The notes beneath the pieces were generated by a model. That model did no database searches, was not told the DNA's origin, and saw nothing but the letters and a program-made list of their open reading frames with translations. Shown here piece after piece: positions 45,742 through 53,520 of a stretch of 64,000 nucleotides of DNA. The stretch lies in NCBI GenBank assembly GCA_021733665.1, contig JAHREI010000009.1, positions 1-64,000 of the forward strand. The letters run 5' to 3'. The stretch comes from Bacillus subtilis. Its GTDB lineage: Bacteria; Pseudomonadota; Alphaproteobacteria; Rhizobiales; Rhizobiaceae. Numbering within the stretch: position 1 is the first letter of the stretch; each line of letters begins with the position of its first letter. A program made the translations under genes and the position numbers.

Positions 45742-45947
45742 GATCCACCATCCGGAAAAGCCCGCATCAGCGTGTTTAAAACATCACGCGATGGCGCTCT
45801 CCTGCCACCGCGTATGGACTGGTTCAGCGCCCTGATCTCGGGCAGGCTCAACTGCCAGAAATCCCGAGACGACAACCGCAATTGTCCCAACCCGAAATGC
45901 ATCAGCGCATCCCAGGGGAAAGACATTGATTCACAGGGGAAAGACAT
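45738..45947 (-). CDS. GTA tail assembly chaperone, DUF2376-type (g10.1)
   Basis: Up to 69 residues. The domain reads FPWDALMHFGLGQLRLSSRDFWQLSLPEI and ends RDVLNTLMRAFPDG, typical of the GTA/phage tail assembly chaperone family. Its start is doubled by a perfect 21-bp tandem duplication, so MSFP occurs at codons 1 and 8 and initiation could be at 45947 or 45926. The frame is also open upstream through to a slippery A-run in g10, so a -1 frameshift could give a g10-g10.1 fusion. It overlaps g11 by four bases. Confidence 0.85.
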   Translation of the reverse strand: MSFPCESMSFPWDALMHFGLGQLRLSSRDFWQLSLPEIRALNQSIRGGRRAPSRDVLNTLMRAFPDGGS

Positions 45948-45954
45948 TGATTCA
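45913..45954 (-). repeat. Perfect 21-bp tandem duplication at the g10.1 start
   Basis: Bases 45913-45933 and 45934-45954 are identical. The unit keeps the frame (seven codons) and includes an ATG in each copy. It looks recent because no base differs. Confidence 0.95.
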
Positions 45955-45964
45955 ATTGCGGCTT

Positions 45965-46315
45965 CTAATTTTTTGATTGTGCTGTGTTTTCTGAGTTTTC
46001 AGCAGTCATGCCAAAAGTCACTTCCAGCAATTGCGCCACCAGCCGCGCAAAGCCGGTAGCCCCGCCATCAATTCGCATATCCGCCACATCATCCTCGGCC
46101 ACATCATGACCACCGCCACGCAAACCTGCGGTAACAATGCGGATCATATCCACAGACTTCAAACTGCCTGTTGAGAAACGAGCTATCAGAGCAGAGAGAT
46201 CTTCTGTCTCATAGGCAGACTCAAGACCAGCCAATGCACCAAGTGTCAGGCACAAAACCCAGTTCTCTTCATTCAAGACCGCTGCAATTTCACCGCGTCT
46301 GGCATTGACCATCAT
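45965..46315 (-). CDS. GTA gp10 family tail protein (g10)
   Basis: 116 residues. RRGEIAAVLNEENWVLCLTLGALAGLESAYETEDLSALIARF and IVTAGLRGGGHDV fit the GTA gp10 family (short tail-assembly proteins). Its last codons form an A-run slippery site before TAG, and the next gene, g10.1, lies in the -1 frame 17 bases downstream. The start overlaps g9 by four bases. By analogy with phage G proteins it may act as a tape-measure chaperone. Confidence 0.88.
   Translation of the reverse strand: MMVNARRGEIAAVLNEENWVLCLTLGALAGLESAYETEDLSALIARFSTGSLKSVDMIRIVTAGLRGGGHDVAEDDVADMRIDGGATGFARLVAQLLEVTFGMTAENSENTAQSKN
45968..45974 (-). promoter_or_regulatory. Candidate -1 programmed frameshift site, g10 to g10.1
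   Basis: On the minus strand the heptamer A-AAA-AAT stands in the g10 frame as the last two sense codons, directly before the TAG stop (45965-45967). A -1 slip reads AAA AAA TTA GAA and continues without a stop into the g10.1 frame. The fusion would be about 192 residues. This mirrors the G/GT tail-chaperone frameshift of lambda-like phages. I see no clear downstream pseudoknot. Confidence 0.5.
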
Positions 46316-46725
46316 GGCTGCACTCCGAAACTGATAAGGCCGGCAGATTCCAAGGCAATTTCAAATGTCACCTCGCCATCATGAGCCCCGCCATATTCCA
46401 GCGCGGTGATCTGAAACAAACCGCTGACAGTGCCAAAATCCGGCACAATAATCTGCCAGTTGAGAATATCGCCATTGAAGAATGCTGTGCGGATCAGCGC
46501 ATCTGATGCTGCATCTTTAAAAATACCGGCACCGCTGACCGATGCACGCTGCACACCGCTGCCAGCCAGCAATTGCCGCCAACGCCCTGTAGCATCAGCA
46601 TCTGTCACATCAACAGTCTCCGCATTGAAAGCAATGCGTTTGCTGCGTAAACCCGCACAGGTCTGGAATGTGTCACCTTCTGCTGCAATTTTCAGCAACA
46701 GGTCTTTACCTCTCTGAGCTGCCAT
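46312..46725 (-). CDS. GTA major tail protein, TP901-1 family (g9)
   Basis: 137 residues, the usual size for the tube subunit. It begins MAAQRGKDLLLKI and contains AGLRSKRIAFNAETVDVTDADATGRWRQLL and GVQRASVSGAGIFKD, typical of TP901-1-type major tail proteins. These stack as rings to form the tail tube. Three bases separate it from g8. Confidence 0.94.
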   Translation of the reverse strand: MAAQRGKDLLLKIAAEGDTFQTCAGLRSKRIAFNAETVDVTDADATGRWRQLLAGSGVQRASVSGAGIFKDAASDALIRTAFFNGDILNWQIIVPDFGTVSGLFQITALEYGGAHDGEVTFEIALESAGLISFGVQP

Positions 46726-46728
46726 TGA

Positions 46729-47160
46729 TTACGCTCCTTCAATTTTCTCTGTCACCGCGCGGTAGCGTAACTGACCATTGTAACCGTCACGCAAGTCGTC
46801 ATTGCGGGTCTGCGAAGATTGCAAAGTCAGATTGACCAGATGATAGCCACCGATATCAGGCTTTTGCTGACTGCTTGCCAAAGCCTCCATCAGCCCTTCC
46901 ACCAGCATCATCAGCTCCAGCACCTGCCTGCGGCCATTGGAACGCGCCCAGATATGCAGCACAAGACTATGTTCCTCGCCGACTCCGGTATCAGTATCCC
47001 AAGCATAGACCTGACTTTGGCCAAAACTGATATAAGGAAACTGCGCATAGGGCGGCACATGATCATAGATGCCCTGTCCGTGCAGTTTCTCCATCAGCAA
47101 AGGCGCAGCTTGCAGCCACGCCAATATTGCCTTTTGTAAAACAAACGCCGCGCCATTCAT
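46729..47160 (-). CDS. GTA tail terminator-type protein, DUF3168 (g8)
   Basis: 143 residues with the DUF3168 pattern: an N-terminal helix, then VYDHVP-like GIYDHVPPYAQFPYISFGQSQVYAWDT, HSLVLHIWARSNGRRQVLELM, and a C-terminal YNGQLRYRAVTE strand. It caps the tail tube at the head interface. Its ATG overlaps by four bases the stop of the unlisted 55-codon gene. Confidence 0.92.
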   Translation of the reverse strand: MNGAAFVLQKAILAWLQAAPLLMEKLHGQGIYDHVPPYAQFPYISFGQSQVYAWDTDTGVGEEHSLVLHIWARSNGRRQVLELMMLVEGLMEALASSQQKPDIGGYHLVNLTLQSSQTRNDDLRDGYNGQLRYRAVTEKIEGA

Positions 47161-47324
47161 CCCTTGTTGTCCTGTTCGGTTTGAGCAGGTGGCGCCTTAG
47201 ACTCAGAGCTTTTCAGAAACAGCCCGTCACGTTTATTGGAGAGCGCCTGTTCACAGGCCTGCAAGCCGACAAGACGCAATGTGCGCAGCAAAGCTTCAAA
47301 GATAAAACGCATAGAAAAATTCAT
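47157..47324 (-). CDS. Extra 55-residue gene between g7 and g8 of the GTA cluster
   Basis: ATG 47324 overlaps the g7 stop by four bases, and the TGA (47157-47159) overlaps the g8 start by four bases, so it fills the g7-g8 gap exactly. The product has a hydrophobic/basic N-terminal helix (FIFEALLRTLRLVGLQACEQAL) and a charged Pro/Gln tail ending QDNKG. I know no counterpart in the RcGTA g1-g15 scheme and recognise no family. Translational coupling on both sides is the main support. Confidence 0.7.
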   Translation of the reverse strand: MNFSMRFIFEALLRTLRLVGLQACEQALSNKRDGLFLKSSESKAPPAQTEQDNKG

Positions 47325-47656
47325 CGGATTTCCTCTCTAACTGAGCAGATGAGATAGCGCTGGCTTTCATCGGGATCGTGCAGCCCTAAAACGGTAAAAT
47401 GCCGCCCCACGCGCGTGAGACGCATGGAGACCGCAATATCGCTGCGATAACGGGTTGTGATGAGATGAGTGACATGGAGAATGGCCTGTCCGGCAAAGTT
47501 CTGGCTGCCGGTTTTCTTCGGCTCAATTCTGCCCCAGAGCGTAGCAATCTCTGTCCACTGCTCCTGATAGCCGCCGGTCTCATCAAAGAGCGGACAGTTT
47601 TCTTCCAAAGTCAGCAGGGTTTTAAACTGCCCCGCATCAATGAATTGCAGGTTCAT
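47321..47656 (-). CDS. GTA head-tail stopper/adaptor protein (g7)
   Basis: 111 residues from ATG 47656, which overlaps g6 by four bases. It has the phage SPP1 gp16 / HK97 gp10-like head closure pattern: FKTLLTLEENCPLFDETGGYQEQWTEIATLWGRIEP, then GQAILHVTHLITTRYRSDI and a C-terminal DESQRYLICSVREE. It closes the portal channel after DNA packaging. Confidence 0.92.
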   Translation of the reverse strand: MNLQFIDAGQFKTLLTLEENCPLFDETGGYQEQWTEIATLWGRIEPKKTGSQNFAGQAILHVTHLITTRYRSDIAVSMRLTRVGRHFTVLGLHDPDESQRYLICSVREEIR

Positions 47657-48216
47657 AGCCGCACCCGCCGCAGCCACGGTGCTACGAGTTGTGCAACCAT
47701 ATCCGGCAGATTGTGCATCACCGCTTCATAAGAATTGCGGTTGTCATAGAGATGCGCTGCCAACACCACACAGGCATGGCGCAATGTTTCAGGCAGACTT
47801 GAAGGCTCATTCGCCAGACCGGCAGTCAGCTCAATTTCCAACCCACGGGCAATGGTGATATGCGGAGGTCTACGGAGATAAAGCCGCTGCGGACGGCTCT
47901 CCGTATCCAGACGCCAATCATCCTCACCAAACAAAACCTCACTGCCATCGGCAGCAAAGCCCTGTACTTTATCGATGGATATTACCGGCGCTTTATAGAG
48001 CGCAATTCTGCCCGATTGCGGCCAGTTGGCGAGCTGCAACAGCCAGCGCTGCGGCAGCATCACCAGATTACAATGCTGCTCAATTACTTCCCGCGCAGTG
48101 CGGATCAGCCGTTCCAGCAAGTCCTCTTCCTGATCCGGTGACAAACGTAAAAAATCGCGCAACATTGCTGTCGTCACCGGCTCTTTTACCGACGGCGTTA
48201 TAAGTTGGAGAACCAT
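47653..48216 (-). CDS. GTA head-tail connector protein, gp6-like (g6)
   Basis: 187 residues. An N-terminal helical pair (TAMLRDFLRLSPDQEEDLLERLIRTAREVIEQHC) and a central LYKAPVISIDKVQGFAADGSE hairpin match the phage connector/adaptor family of GTA g6. It ends with helices (LRHACVVLAAHLYDNR). It binds the portal ring below the head. GGAGAT precedes the ATG; a gap of about 105 bases separates it from the capsid gene. Confidence 0.92.
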   Translation of the reverse strand: MVLQLITPSVKEPVTTAMLRDFLRLSPDQEEDLLERLIRTAREVIEQHCNLVMLPQRWLLQLANWPQSGRIALYKAPVISIDKVQGFAADGSEVLFGEDDWRLDTESRPQRLYLRRPPHITIARGLEIELTAGLANEPSSLPETLRHACVVLAAHLYDNRNSYEAVMHNLPDMVAQLVAPWLRRVRL

Positions 48217-48283
48217 GCTATCTCCTGTAATTTATAATAGATTCAGTAAGATAAAATCACTCTCTGACAGAATGATTCATGCC

Positions 48284-48306
48284 GTTTTGCAAAGGCCAAG
48301 CAAAAC
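48284..48306 (-). other. Hairpin between the capsid gene and g6
   Basis: GTTTTGC (48284-48290) and GCAAAAC (48300-48306) pair around a 9-nt loop in the only large gap (106 bases) of the GTA operon. No T-run follows on the minus strand. It may stabilise the capsid mRNA end or be a relic of a Hyphomicrobiales palindromic repeat. Confidence 0.35.
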
Positions 48307-48322
48307 CGCCCCACCAGAAAAC

Positions 48323-49600
48323 TCAGGCTGCAAATTTCAGCAGTTTGATCGCATCAAAATCCTGCACACCACCGCCGACACGCTTAGTAGTATAGAACAA
48401 CACATATGGTTTGGCAGAATACGGATCACGCAGAACACGGATACCGATGCGATCGACAATCAGATAACCACGTGCAAAATCACCAAATGCGATCGGCGTA
48501 CTATCCGTGGCAATATCCGGCATATCTTCCGCTTCCACCAGACCAAAGCCCATAAAGGAAGCCTTCTGTCCAAGAGACGCCGGCGGCTGCCAGAGATAAT
48601 TACCGTTGCTGTCTTTGAGCTTACGCAGTGCCGATTGTGTTTTACGGTTCATCATCCAATGAGCGTTCTGGCGATAGCCGGATTTGAGTGCATAGACGAG
48701 ATCAATCAGCAAATCGGACGGGTTGGAAGCAGGCAAGGCACTGGCAACACCCGTCTTCAGACAACCAAGTTTACCCCATGCCCATGACGCTTCATCAACC
48801 GTGTCATAGGCCAAAAAACCATGCGGCTTGTTCACACCGTCACCATTAATGAAGGCAGCGCTTTCCTGCTCGGCAAAAGCTGTTTCAACCTCTGCGGCAA
48901 TCCACTGCTCCACATCCACCGCTGCATCATCCAGCAGGCTGGCAGTTGCCGCAGGCATGGCGTAAATTTCCATGGTCGGAAATTGCAGCTCGGCCAATTT
49001 GGCATTGGTAGTCTGCGGACGCGCGCCCTCTTCACCAACCCAACCTGTACCAGGGCCGCTGATAGAAAACGGCTTTTTGAGTACAGCGCCGGAAACCTGC
49101 CGTACGGTTGCTAGACCACGCACCGGCGAAAGTGCCGCCAAACGTGTGCCGATAGCTGTTTCGAGTTCCGAAGGCACAAGATAACCACCGTCCGGCCCCG
49201 AACCATAGGAATGCGCTTTCTGTTCAAGCCCGCGCAAAGCCTGCTCATCACCACGACGGGCATAATTGTCAAAAGCCTGTTTATGCTCCTGCACAATACC
49301 ACCGAGCAGTGATCGTGTCTCACTACCAAGAGCAGGACGCGCCTGTTTCAGCACATATTGATCCAGCGCCGCCTTCTGCTCATCCATTGCTCGGTTGAGA
49401 CGCTCCACCTTTTCAACAGTCAGAACATCCGCACCGACATGTTTTTCAATCTGAGTCAGACGTTCATCATTGGCTTGTTTAAAGCCTTCAAAGGCCTGCA
49501 TAAACTCAGCAAAAGCCTGCCCGACTTCCTGCTGGCTGTTCAGCGCCTTAATCTCCAGCACCTGTGTTTGCGCTGCTGTTGCTTTATGTTTGATCGTCAT
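48323..49600 (-). CDS. GTA major capsid protein, HK97 family (g5)
   Basis: 425 residues from ATG 49600, which has GGGACAGGAA upstream; an in-frame start at 49639 looks worse. A coiled-coil, Gln/Lys-rich N-terminal scaffold region (about 1-110) is expected to be removed by the g4 protease. The HK97 fold follows, with GPDGGYLVPSELETAIGTRLAALSPVRGLATVRQV, the E-loop and a C-terminal GVQDFDAIKLLKFAA. Full length and intact. Confidence 0.96.
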   Translation of the reverse strand: MTIKHKATAAQTQVLEIKALNSQQEVGQAFAEFMQAFEGFKQANDERLTQIEKHVGADVLTVEKVERLNRAMDEQKAALDQYVLKQARPALGSETRSLLGGIVQEHKQAFDNYARRGDEQALRGLEQKAHSYGSGPDGGYLVPSELETAIGTRLAALSPVRGLATVRQVSGAVLKKPFSISGPGTGWVGEEGARPQTTNAKLAELQFPTMEIYAMPAATASLLDDAAVDVEQWIAAEVETAFAEQESAAFINGDGVNKPHGFLAYDTVDEASWAWGKLGCLKTGVASALPASNPSDLLIDLVYALKSGYRQNAHWMMNRKTQSALRKLKDSNGNYLWQPPASLGQKASFMGFGLVEAEDMPDIATDSTPIAFGDFARGYLIVDRIGIRVLRDPYSAKPYVLFYTTKRVGGGVQDFDAIKLLKFAA

Positions 49601-49657
49601 TTCCTGTCCCTTCGGGCTTGGTGTAAAAAGACGGTACAAACCGACCGGACGGAGGTT

Positions 49658-50161
49658 TCAAAAAGAAGTTTGCGCTTTCAGACAGGCCGCCGCATGGCGG
49701 ATACTCTGCGCGGAACTCATGTCATCGTGATTTTTGCTCTGCACCGGATGAACCCGCGCCTGCGGCAACATCGGAAAAGTCACCAGCGAGATTTCCCAAA
49801 GCTCGGCTTCCAGAATATGCCGCTTTCCCGTTGAAGCTGACTTCTTGCTGCGAATAGCGCGAAAGCCGATCGACAAACCATCCAACGCCCCTTCCGAGAG
49901 CAACGGCCAAGCCTCATCGGCACGCGCCACACCTTGCGTTAACTGCCCCTCAACATAAAGACCGCGCTGATCCTCAGCGATCTTTGTCCAGATGCCGATG
50001 GGATTGTCGGCCTGATGCTGCCAGAGCATCGGCACGCTAGCGCCGCGACGCAGAGACTTGGCAAAAGCACCGCGCTCAATAATATCACCACTCAAATCAG
50101 TGAGCGAAAACAGGCTGGCATAACCGCTGAAACATAAAGACTGCTCTGCCTTAGCCTTCAT
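49658..50161 (-). CDS. GTA prohead protease, HK97 family (g4)
   Basis: 167 residues from ATG 50161, which overlaps g3.5 by four bases. The S78/HK97 prohead protease fold is shown by GYASLFSLTDLSGDIIERGAF, MLWQHQADNPIGIW (catalytic His in WQH), DGLSIGFRAI (catalytic Ser) and LWEISLVTFPMLPQARV. It matures the capsid by trimming the scaffold part of g5. A 57-base gap precedes the capsid gene. Confidence 0.95.
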   Translation of the reverse strand: MKAKAEQSLCFSGYASLFSLTDLSGDIIERGAFAKSLRRGASVPMLWQHQADNPIGIWTKIAEDQRGLYVEGQLTQGVARADEAWPLLSEGALDGLSIGFRAIRSKKSASTGKRHILEAELWEISLVTFPMLPQARVHPVQSKNHDDMSSAQSIRHAAACLKAQTSF

Positions 50162-50523
50162 CGCGCTCCCCCCCCCTGCCGGACGTGACCACCAAGCTGA
50201 TTTTTCAGCCGGTCGGTAAAGCGTTTGAAAAAACCAAGCGCTGTCCATGCAGCAAAACTTGCAGCGGCAGAACCCATCAACATCAGCTCCGCCTGTCCGA
50301 GGCTGTTGCTCAATGTCAGGTGGTCTGCGATTTTAACGCCCGCCGCACCGCCAAAAATCATGCCGCACATCAGGCCAACCGCGAAACGGATTGCCGCCTC
50401 GCGTTTTCCTTTGGGCAACATATAGGCCAATGAAACGGCCGAGCCGCTCACCGCGCCGGTAATCTTGGCAAGCCATATCCATTGTTCCTGAGTGAGTGCG
50501 TCCGGCTGGTTGAAGAAGTTCAT
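50158..50523 (-). CDS. DUF6107-like membrane protein in the GTA cluster (g3.5 position)
   Basis: 121 residues between portal and protease, overlapping both neighbours by four bases. Three hydrophobic helices are predicted (about 15-35, 45-63 and 77-98), with basic flanks (PKGKREAAIR) and a basic C-terminal tail. Small multi-helix proteins of this size in phage clusters can be holins, but this place inside the head genes matches g3.5 of RcGTA, whose role is unknown. No enzyme motif is present. Confidence 0.75.
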   Translation of the reverse strand: MNFFNQPDALTQEQWIWLAKITGAVSGSAVSLAYMLPKGKREAAIRFAVGLMCGMIFGGAAGVKIADHLTLSNSLGQAELMLMGSAAASFAAWTALGFFKRFTDRLKNQLGGHVRQGGGAR

Positions 50524-51731
50524 AGCACTCCTCCTTCCGGCTCAGAAGAATAGCCAACCGCCAGCCTTTTTTCCGCATCGCTCAGGAAGTCCGCCGCACC
50601 AATGCGCCGCCACAAGGCTTCCCGCTCCTCGGCAAGCCCGTCAATACGGTCATGGTCATGTTCAAGTCTTAAATCCTTACCAAAAGAAGAACATAGCCAG
50701 TTGCTCAAAGTCTGCGCAGTGCGGGTCAGCAGCGGCAGAATGGTCAACCGGTAAAAAACACGATTGGCCTCGGCATAATTGGCATAGGTGTTATCACCAG
50801 GAATGCCGAGCAGCATCGACGGCACGCCGAAAGCCAGAGCAATTTCCCGGCTCGCAACATGTTTGGCCTCAATGAAATCCATATCTTTGGGCGACAGTCC
50901 CATGGCTTTCCAGTCCAGCCCGCCTTCCAGAAGCAGCGGCCTTCCTGCACCACCGGCACCGGTATAGCCCTCCTCCAGCTCGGTCTTCAGCCGGTCAAAC
51001 TGCTCTTCGCTTAAATTACCGCCATCTTTCGGCGCATAGACCAGCGCACCGGAAGGCCGCGCAGAATTATCAAGCAGCGCCTTGTTCCAAGCCGCCGTGG
51101 CATTGTGAATATCCAGTGCCATGGAAGCGGCTTCCAAAGGCGGAAAACCGTAATGATCATCCAGCGGATGAAACAACCGCAAATGCAGCGCCCGTGCAGA
51201 CAAACCCGTATCGGAACCAAAATTCAGGCTGATACGGCGGCTGCTGGTATTATTGCGATAGAGCAAAGCCTGCGGCCAGCCATTGCTATCGCTCTCGATC
51301 GTCACACGCTCCGGGCGCAACAGATGCAGTTCCTTAGGCTGCCCGTCATAATCCAGCCGCTCGATATAGGCATTGCCGGATAACAACAAATGCCCGTAAA
51401 GCTGCTCGAAAAAGCCGGAACCACAAGCCCCTTCATGGGGCGCACGCAGCAAATTCAACAGCGGATGATCTTCAAGCTCCGTCTCGCCCTGATAGAGCAG
51501 AAGCGGTACATTGGCTGCGGCATCGCTGATCATTTTAACGCAACGATGTACAATCGGATTGCGCATGAAACCCTGCTGCGACAGCGCCATATAATTGCGG
51601 TTTGTCCAGCGTGCCTGCGCATCCATATGCAGCGCGACAAAACCCTGCTGCATTTTTACAGAAGGCACCTGTGCGCTTTTCTGCTCCTGCGTTTGGGCAG
51701 CACTATGCCGCCACGGCCATTTCCAAGCCAT
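50520..51731 (-). CDS. GTA portal protein, HK97 family (g3)
   Basis: 403 residues from ATG 51731 (GAGGTG just upstream; GTG 51737 also possible). HK97-type portal motifs include IVHRCVKMISDAAANVPLLLY, LYGHLLLSGNAYIE, FGFPPLEAA-like YGFPPLEAASMAL, FIEAKHVASREIALAFGVPSMLLG and NTYANYAEANRVFYRLTILPLL. It forms the dodecameric DNA entry ring. A 24-base gap follows g2. Confidence 0.95.
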   Translation of the reverse strand: MAWKWPWRHSAAQTQEQKSAQVPSVKMQQGFVALHMDAQARWTNRNYMALSQQGFMRNPIVHRCVKMISDAAANVPLLLYQGETELEDHPLLNLLRAPHEGACGSGFFEQLYGHLLLSGNAYIERLDYDGQPKELHLLRPERVTIESDSNGWPQALLYRNNTSSRRISLNFGSDTGLSARALHLRLFHPLDDHYGFPPLEAASMALDIHNATAAWNKALLDNSARPSGALVYAPKDGGNLSEEQFDRLKTELEEGYTGAGGAGRPLLLEGGLDWKAMGLSPKDMDFIEAKHVASREIALAFGVPSMLLGIPGDNTYANYAEANRVFYRLTILPLLTRTAQTLSNWLCSSFGKDLRLEHDHDRIDGLAEEREALWRRIGAADFLSDAEKRLAVGYSSEPEGGVL

Positions 51732-51761
51732 GTTCACCTCACTCGACCTTAATTATGAAAT

Positions 51762-53099
51762 TTATCGAAGCTGCCGGATTCTCGGCTTATGCGCATCCTG
51801 AAGCAAAAGCGTGTGCAGTGCCCAGACCAGCGCATCCATTCTGTCCGGTGAGCGGCCGGAAGACAGCCCGTTCACGGCAAAGTCACACATTTCATCTTCC
51901 AGTGCAGGTAAGCGGTGCGCATGACGAATACGCCCCTGCTCATAGAGTGCGGCCACCGGCTCGGCACGCAGATATTTTCCCCGCTGCGCCCGCACAGACT
52001 TCACCGCAACGGATGCATCCTGCGCATGAATCACCGCCATCACCATATCACCGCCCTGATTGACCTCTGCCACCACCAGATCAGCCTGATAGCGATGGTA
52101 GAACTGCACAATCTGCGCAGCCCATTGATGCGGCTTCACACCTTGCACAGTGGCATCATCCAGCACCCAGGCCAGACCATCAGCATCCAGTCCAGCGACA
52201 ATAATCCCGCAGGCATCAGAATTCTTGGTTGAAGTTGCAGGCGGATCAACCGCAATGACAATGCGTTGCAATTCCGGCACTTGCGGTTCATAAAATGCCT
52301 CCAATTGCTCCCGCGACCATAACGCATCTTCACGGTCTGTAATCAGCACACCATCCAGTTCCTGCCGCCCCAAAGCCGTACCCGCATAACGCTGCTGCAT
52401 GGCTAACAAAAAGGCCGGTGCCAGATGCGCCGCATTTTCATCCGTGCGCATATGAGTCATAATCGTTGCCGGATCACTCAACAGATCGCGCAACAGAGCC
52501 TGCATTTTCGGTGTAGTCGTCACCACCTGTCGCGGGTTATCTCCCAGCCGTAAGCCGAATTGCAGCATATCCCATGTCTGTTGCGGATTTTTCCATTTCG
52601 CCAGTTCATCACACCATGCAGCAGAAAATTGCGGCCCGCGCAAACTGTCCGGATCTTCTGACGAATAAAAGGAGGCCACCGCCCCGCTTTCCCATACCAG
52701 TCTGCGACGGGTGCTTTCCAGACGCGGCCGCTGCAAGCGTGATACGGATAGAATACCCGAAGGCCCTTCAACCATTACCTCGCGCACATCGGCGAGCGTC
52801 TCCCCCACCAAAGCAATATTGCCGCAAGCTTTATTACTAAAAGGCGCGAGCCCCTGCGCCATACCGCTAATCCACTCAGCACCGGCGCGGGTTTTACCGG
52901 AGCCGCGCCCGCCCATAATCACCCAGCTGCGCCAGTCATTGCGCGAGAAAATCGGAAGCTGTGCCAACCGCCCCTGAAACAGCCATTCCTGACTTGCTGC
53001 AACAATGGTCTGCGCATCAACACCGGCAGCAATTAGAAAATCAAGCAGTTCGGAGTTCGGTAATTCGGGCGCTGATGATGCTGAGAGCTTCACGCACAT
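51762..53099 (-). CDS. GTA terminase large subunit (g2)
   Basis: 445 residues. The ATPase domain has Walker A GGRGSGKT at 63-70 and Walker B with DE at 164-165 (AAWCDELAKW). The RNase H-like nuclease has D285 in VIAVDPPATS and the late acidic residue in MDALVWALH. It pumps DNA into the head, non-specifically in GTAs. The ATG at 53099 overlaps its own GGAGG; a GTG two codons later (53093) has better spacing, so the true start may be there. It overlaps g1 by about 55 bases in another frame. Confidence 0.95.
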   Translation of the reverse strand: MCVKLSASSAPELPNSELLDFLIAAGVDAQTIVAASQEWLFQGRLAQLPIFSRNDWRSWVIMGGRGSGKTRAGAEWISGMAQGLAPFSNKACGNIALVGETLADVREVMVEGPSGILSVSRLQRPRLESTRRRLVWESGAVASFYSSEDPDSLRGPQFSAAWCDELAKWKNPQQTWDMLQFGLRLGDNPRQVVTTTPKMQALLRDLLSDPATIMTHMRTDENAAHLAPAFLLAMQQRYAGTALGRQELDGVLITDREDALWSREQLEAFYEPQVPELQRIVIAVDPPATSTKNSDACGIIVAGLDADGLAWVLDDATVQGVKPHQWAAQIVQFYHRYQADLVVAEVNQGGDMVMAVIHAQDASVAVKSVRAQRGKYLRAEPVAALYEQGRIRHAHRLPALEDEMCDFAVNGLSSGRSPDRMDALVWALHTLLLQDAHKPRIRQLR

Positions 53100-53520
53100 C
53101 CTCCGGCTTCACACCGCCTGTCTCATTGCCTTGTTCCGACTGGTTCCCCTGCTGCTCTGCCCGCGTTTCCTTGGACAATTCGCTGATACTCTTTACCGCT
53201 TTTGCCAATGACGCCAAAGCTTCAACCGCACTCTTTTCCGGCAGGCCGTCAGCTTTGGAGAAGTTTTGTAATTCCGTATTAATTTTAACCAGAAGGTCTT
53301 CGATATCAAGCTGCGGCAAGCCACCTGCATGGCTGTCCAACCCTGCCTTTTTCAACCGCCTGAGGTAGATGTCTGGTTGCACCCCCAACAGAAAAGCCAT
53401 GTCCTGTCCGGCAATCCGGTAGCGCCGCTGCAGACGATGAACAGCCTGCAAACGCTCATGAGCTGCACTATATTGCGGCTTTGTCGTCTCTCTGTTTTCT
53501 GGCCCGATATTTTTTGGCAT
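53041..53520 (-). CDS. GTA small terminase-like protein (g1)
   Basis: About 159 residues. An HTH-like helical region (HRLQRRYRIAGQDMAFLLGVQPDIYLRRLKKAGLD) is followed by a long helical segment (LLVKINTELQNFSK, then LASLAKAVKSISELSKETRAEQQ) that could oligomerise. This is the usual shape of GTA g1, the TerS subunit. It is the promoter-proximal gene of the cluster. ATG 53520 and GTG 53529 are both possible starts; GGAG lies upstream. Confidence 0.8.
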   Translation of the reverse strand: MPKNIGPENRETTKPQYSAAHERLQAVHRLQRRYRIAGQDMAFLLGVQPDIYLRRLKKAGLDSHAGGLPQLDIEDLLVKINTELQNFSKADGLPEKSAVEALASLAKAVKSISELSKETRAEQQGNQSEQGNETGGVKPEDVREALSIISARITELRTA

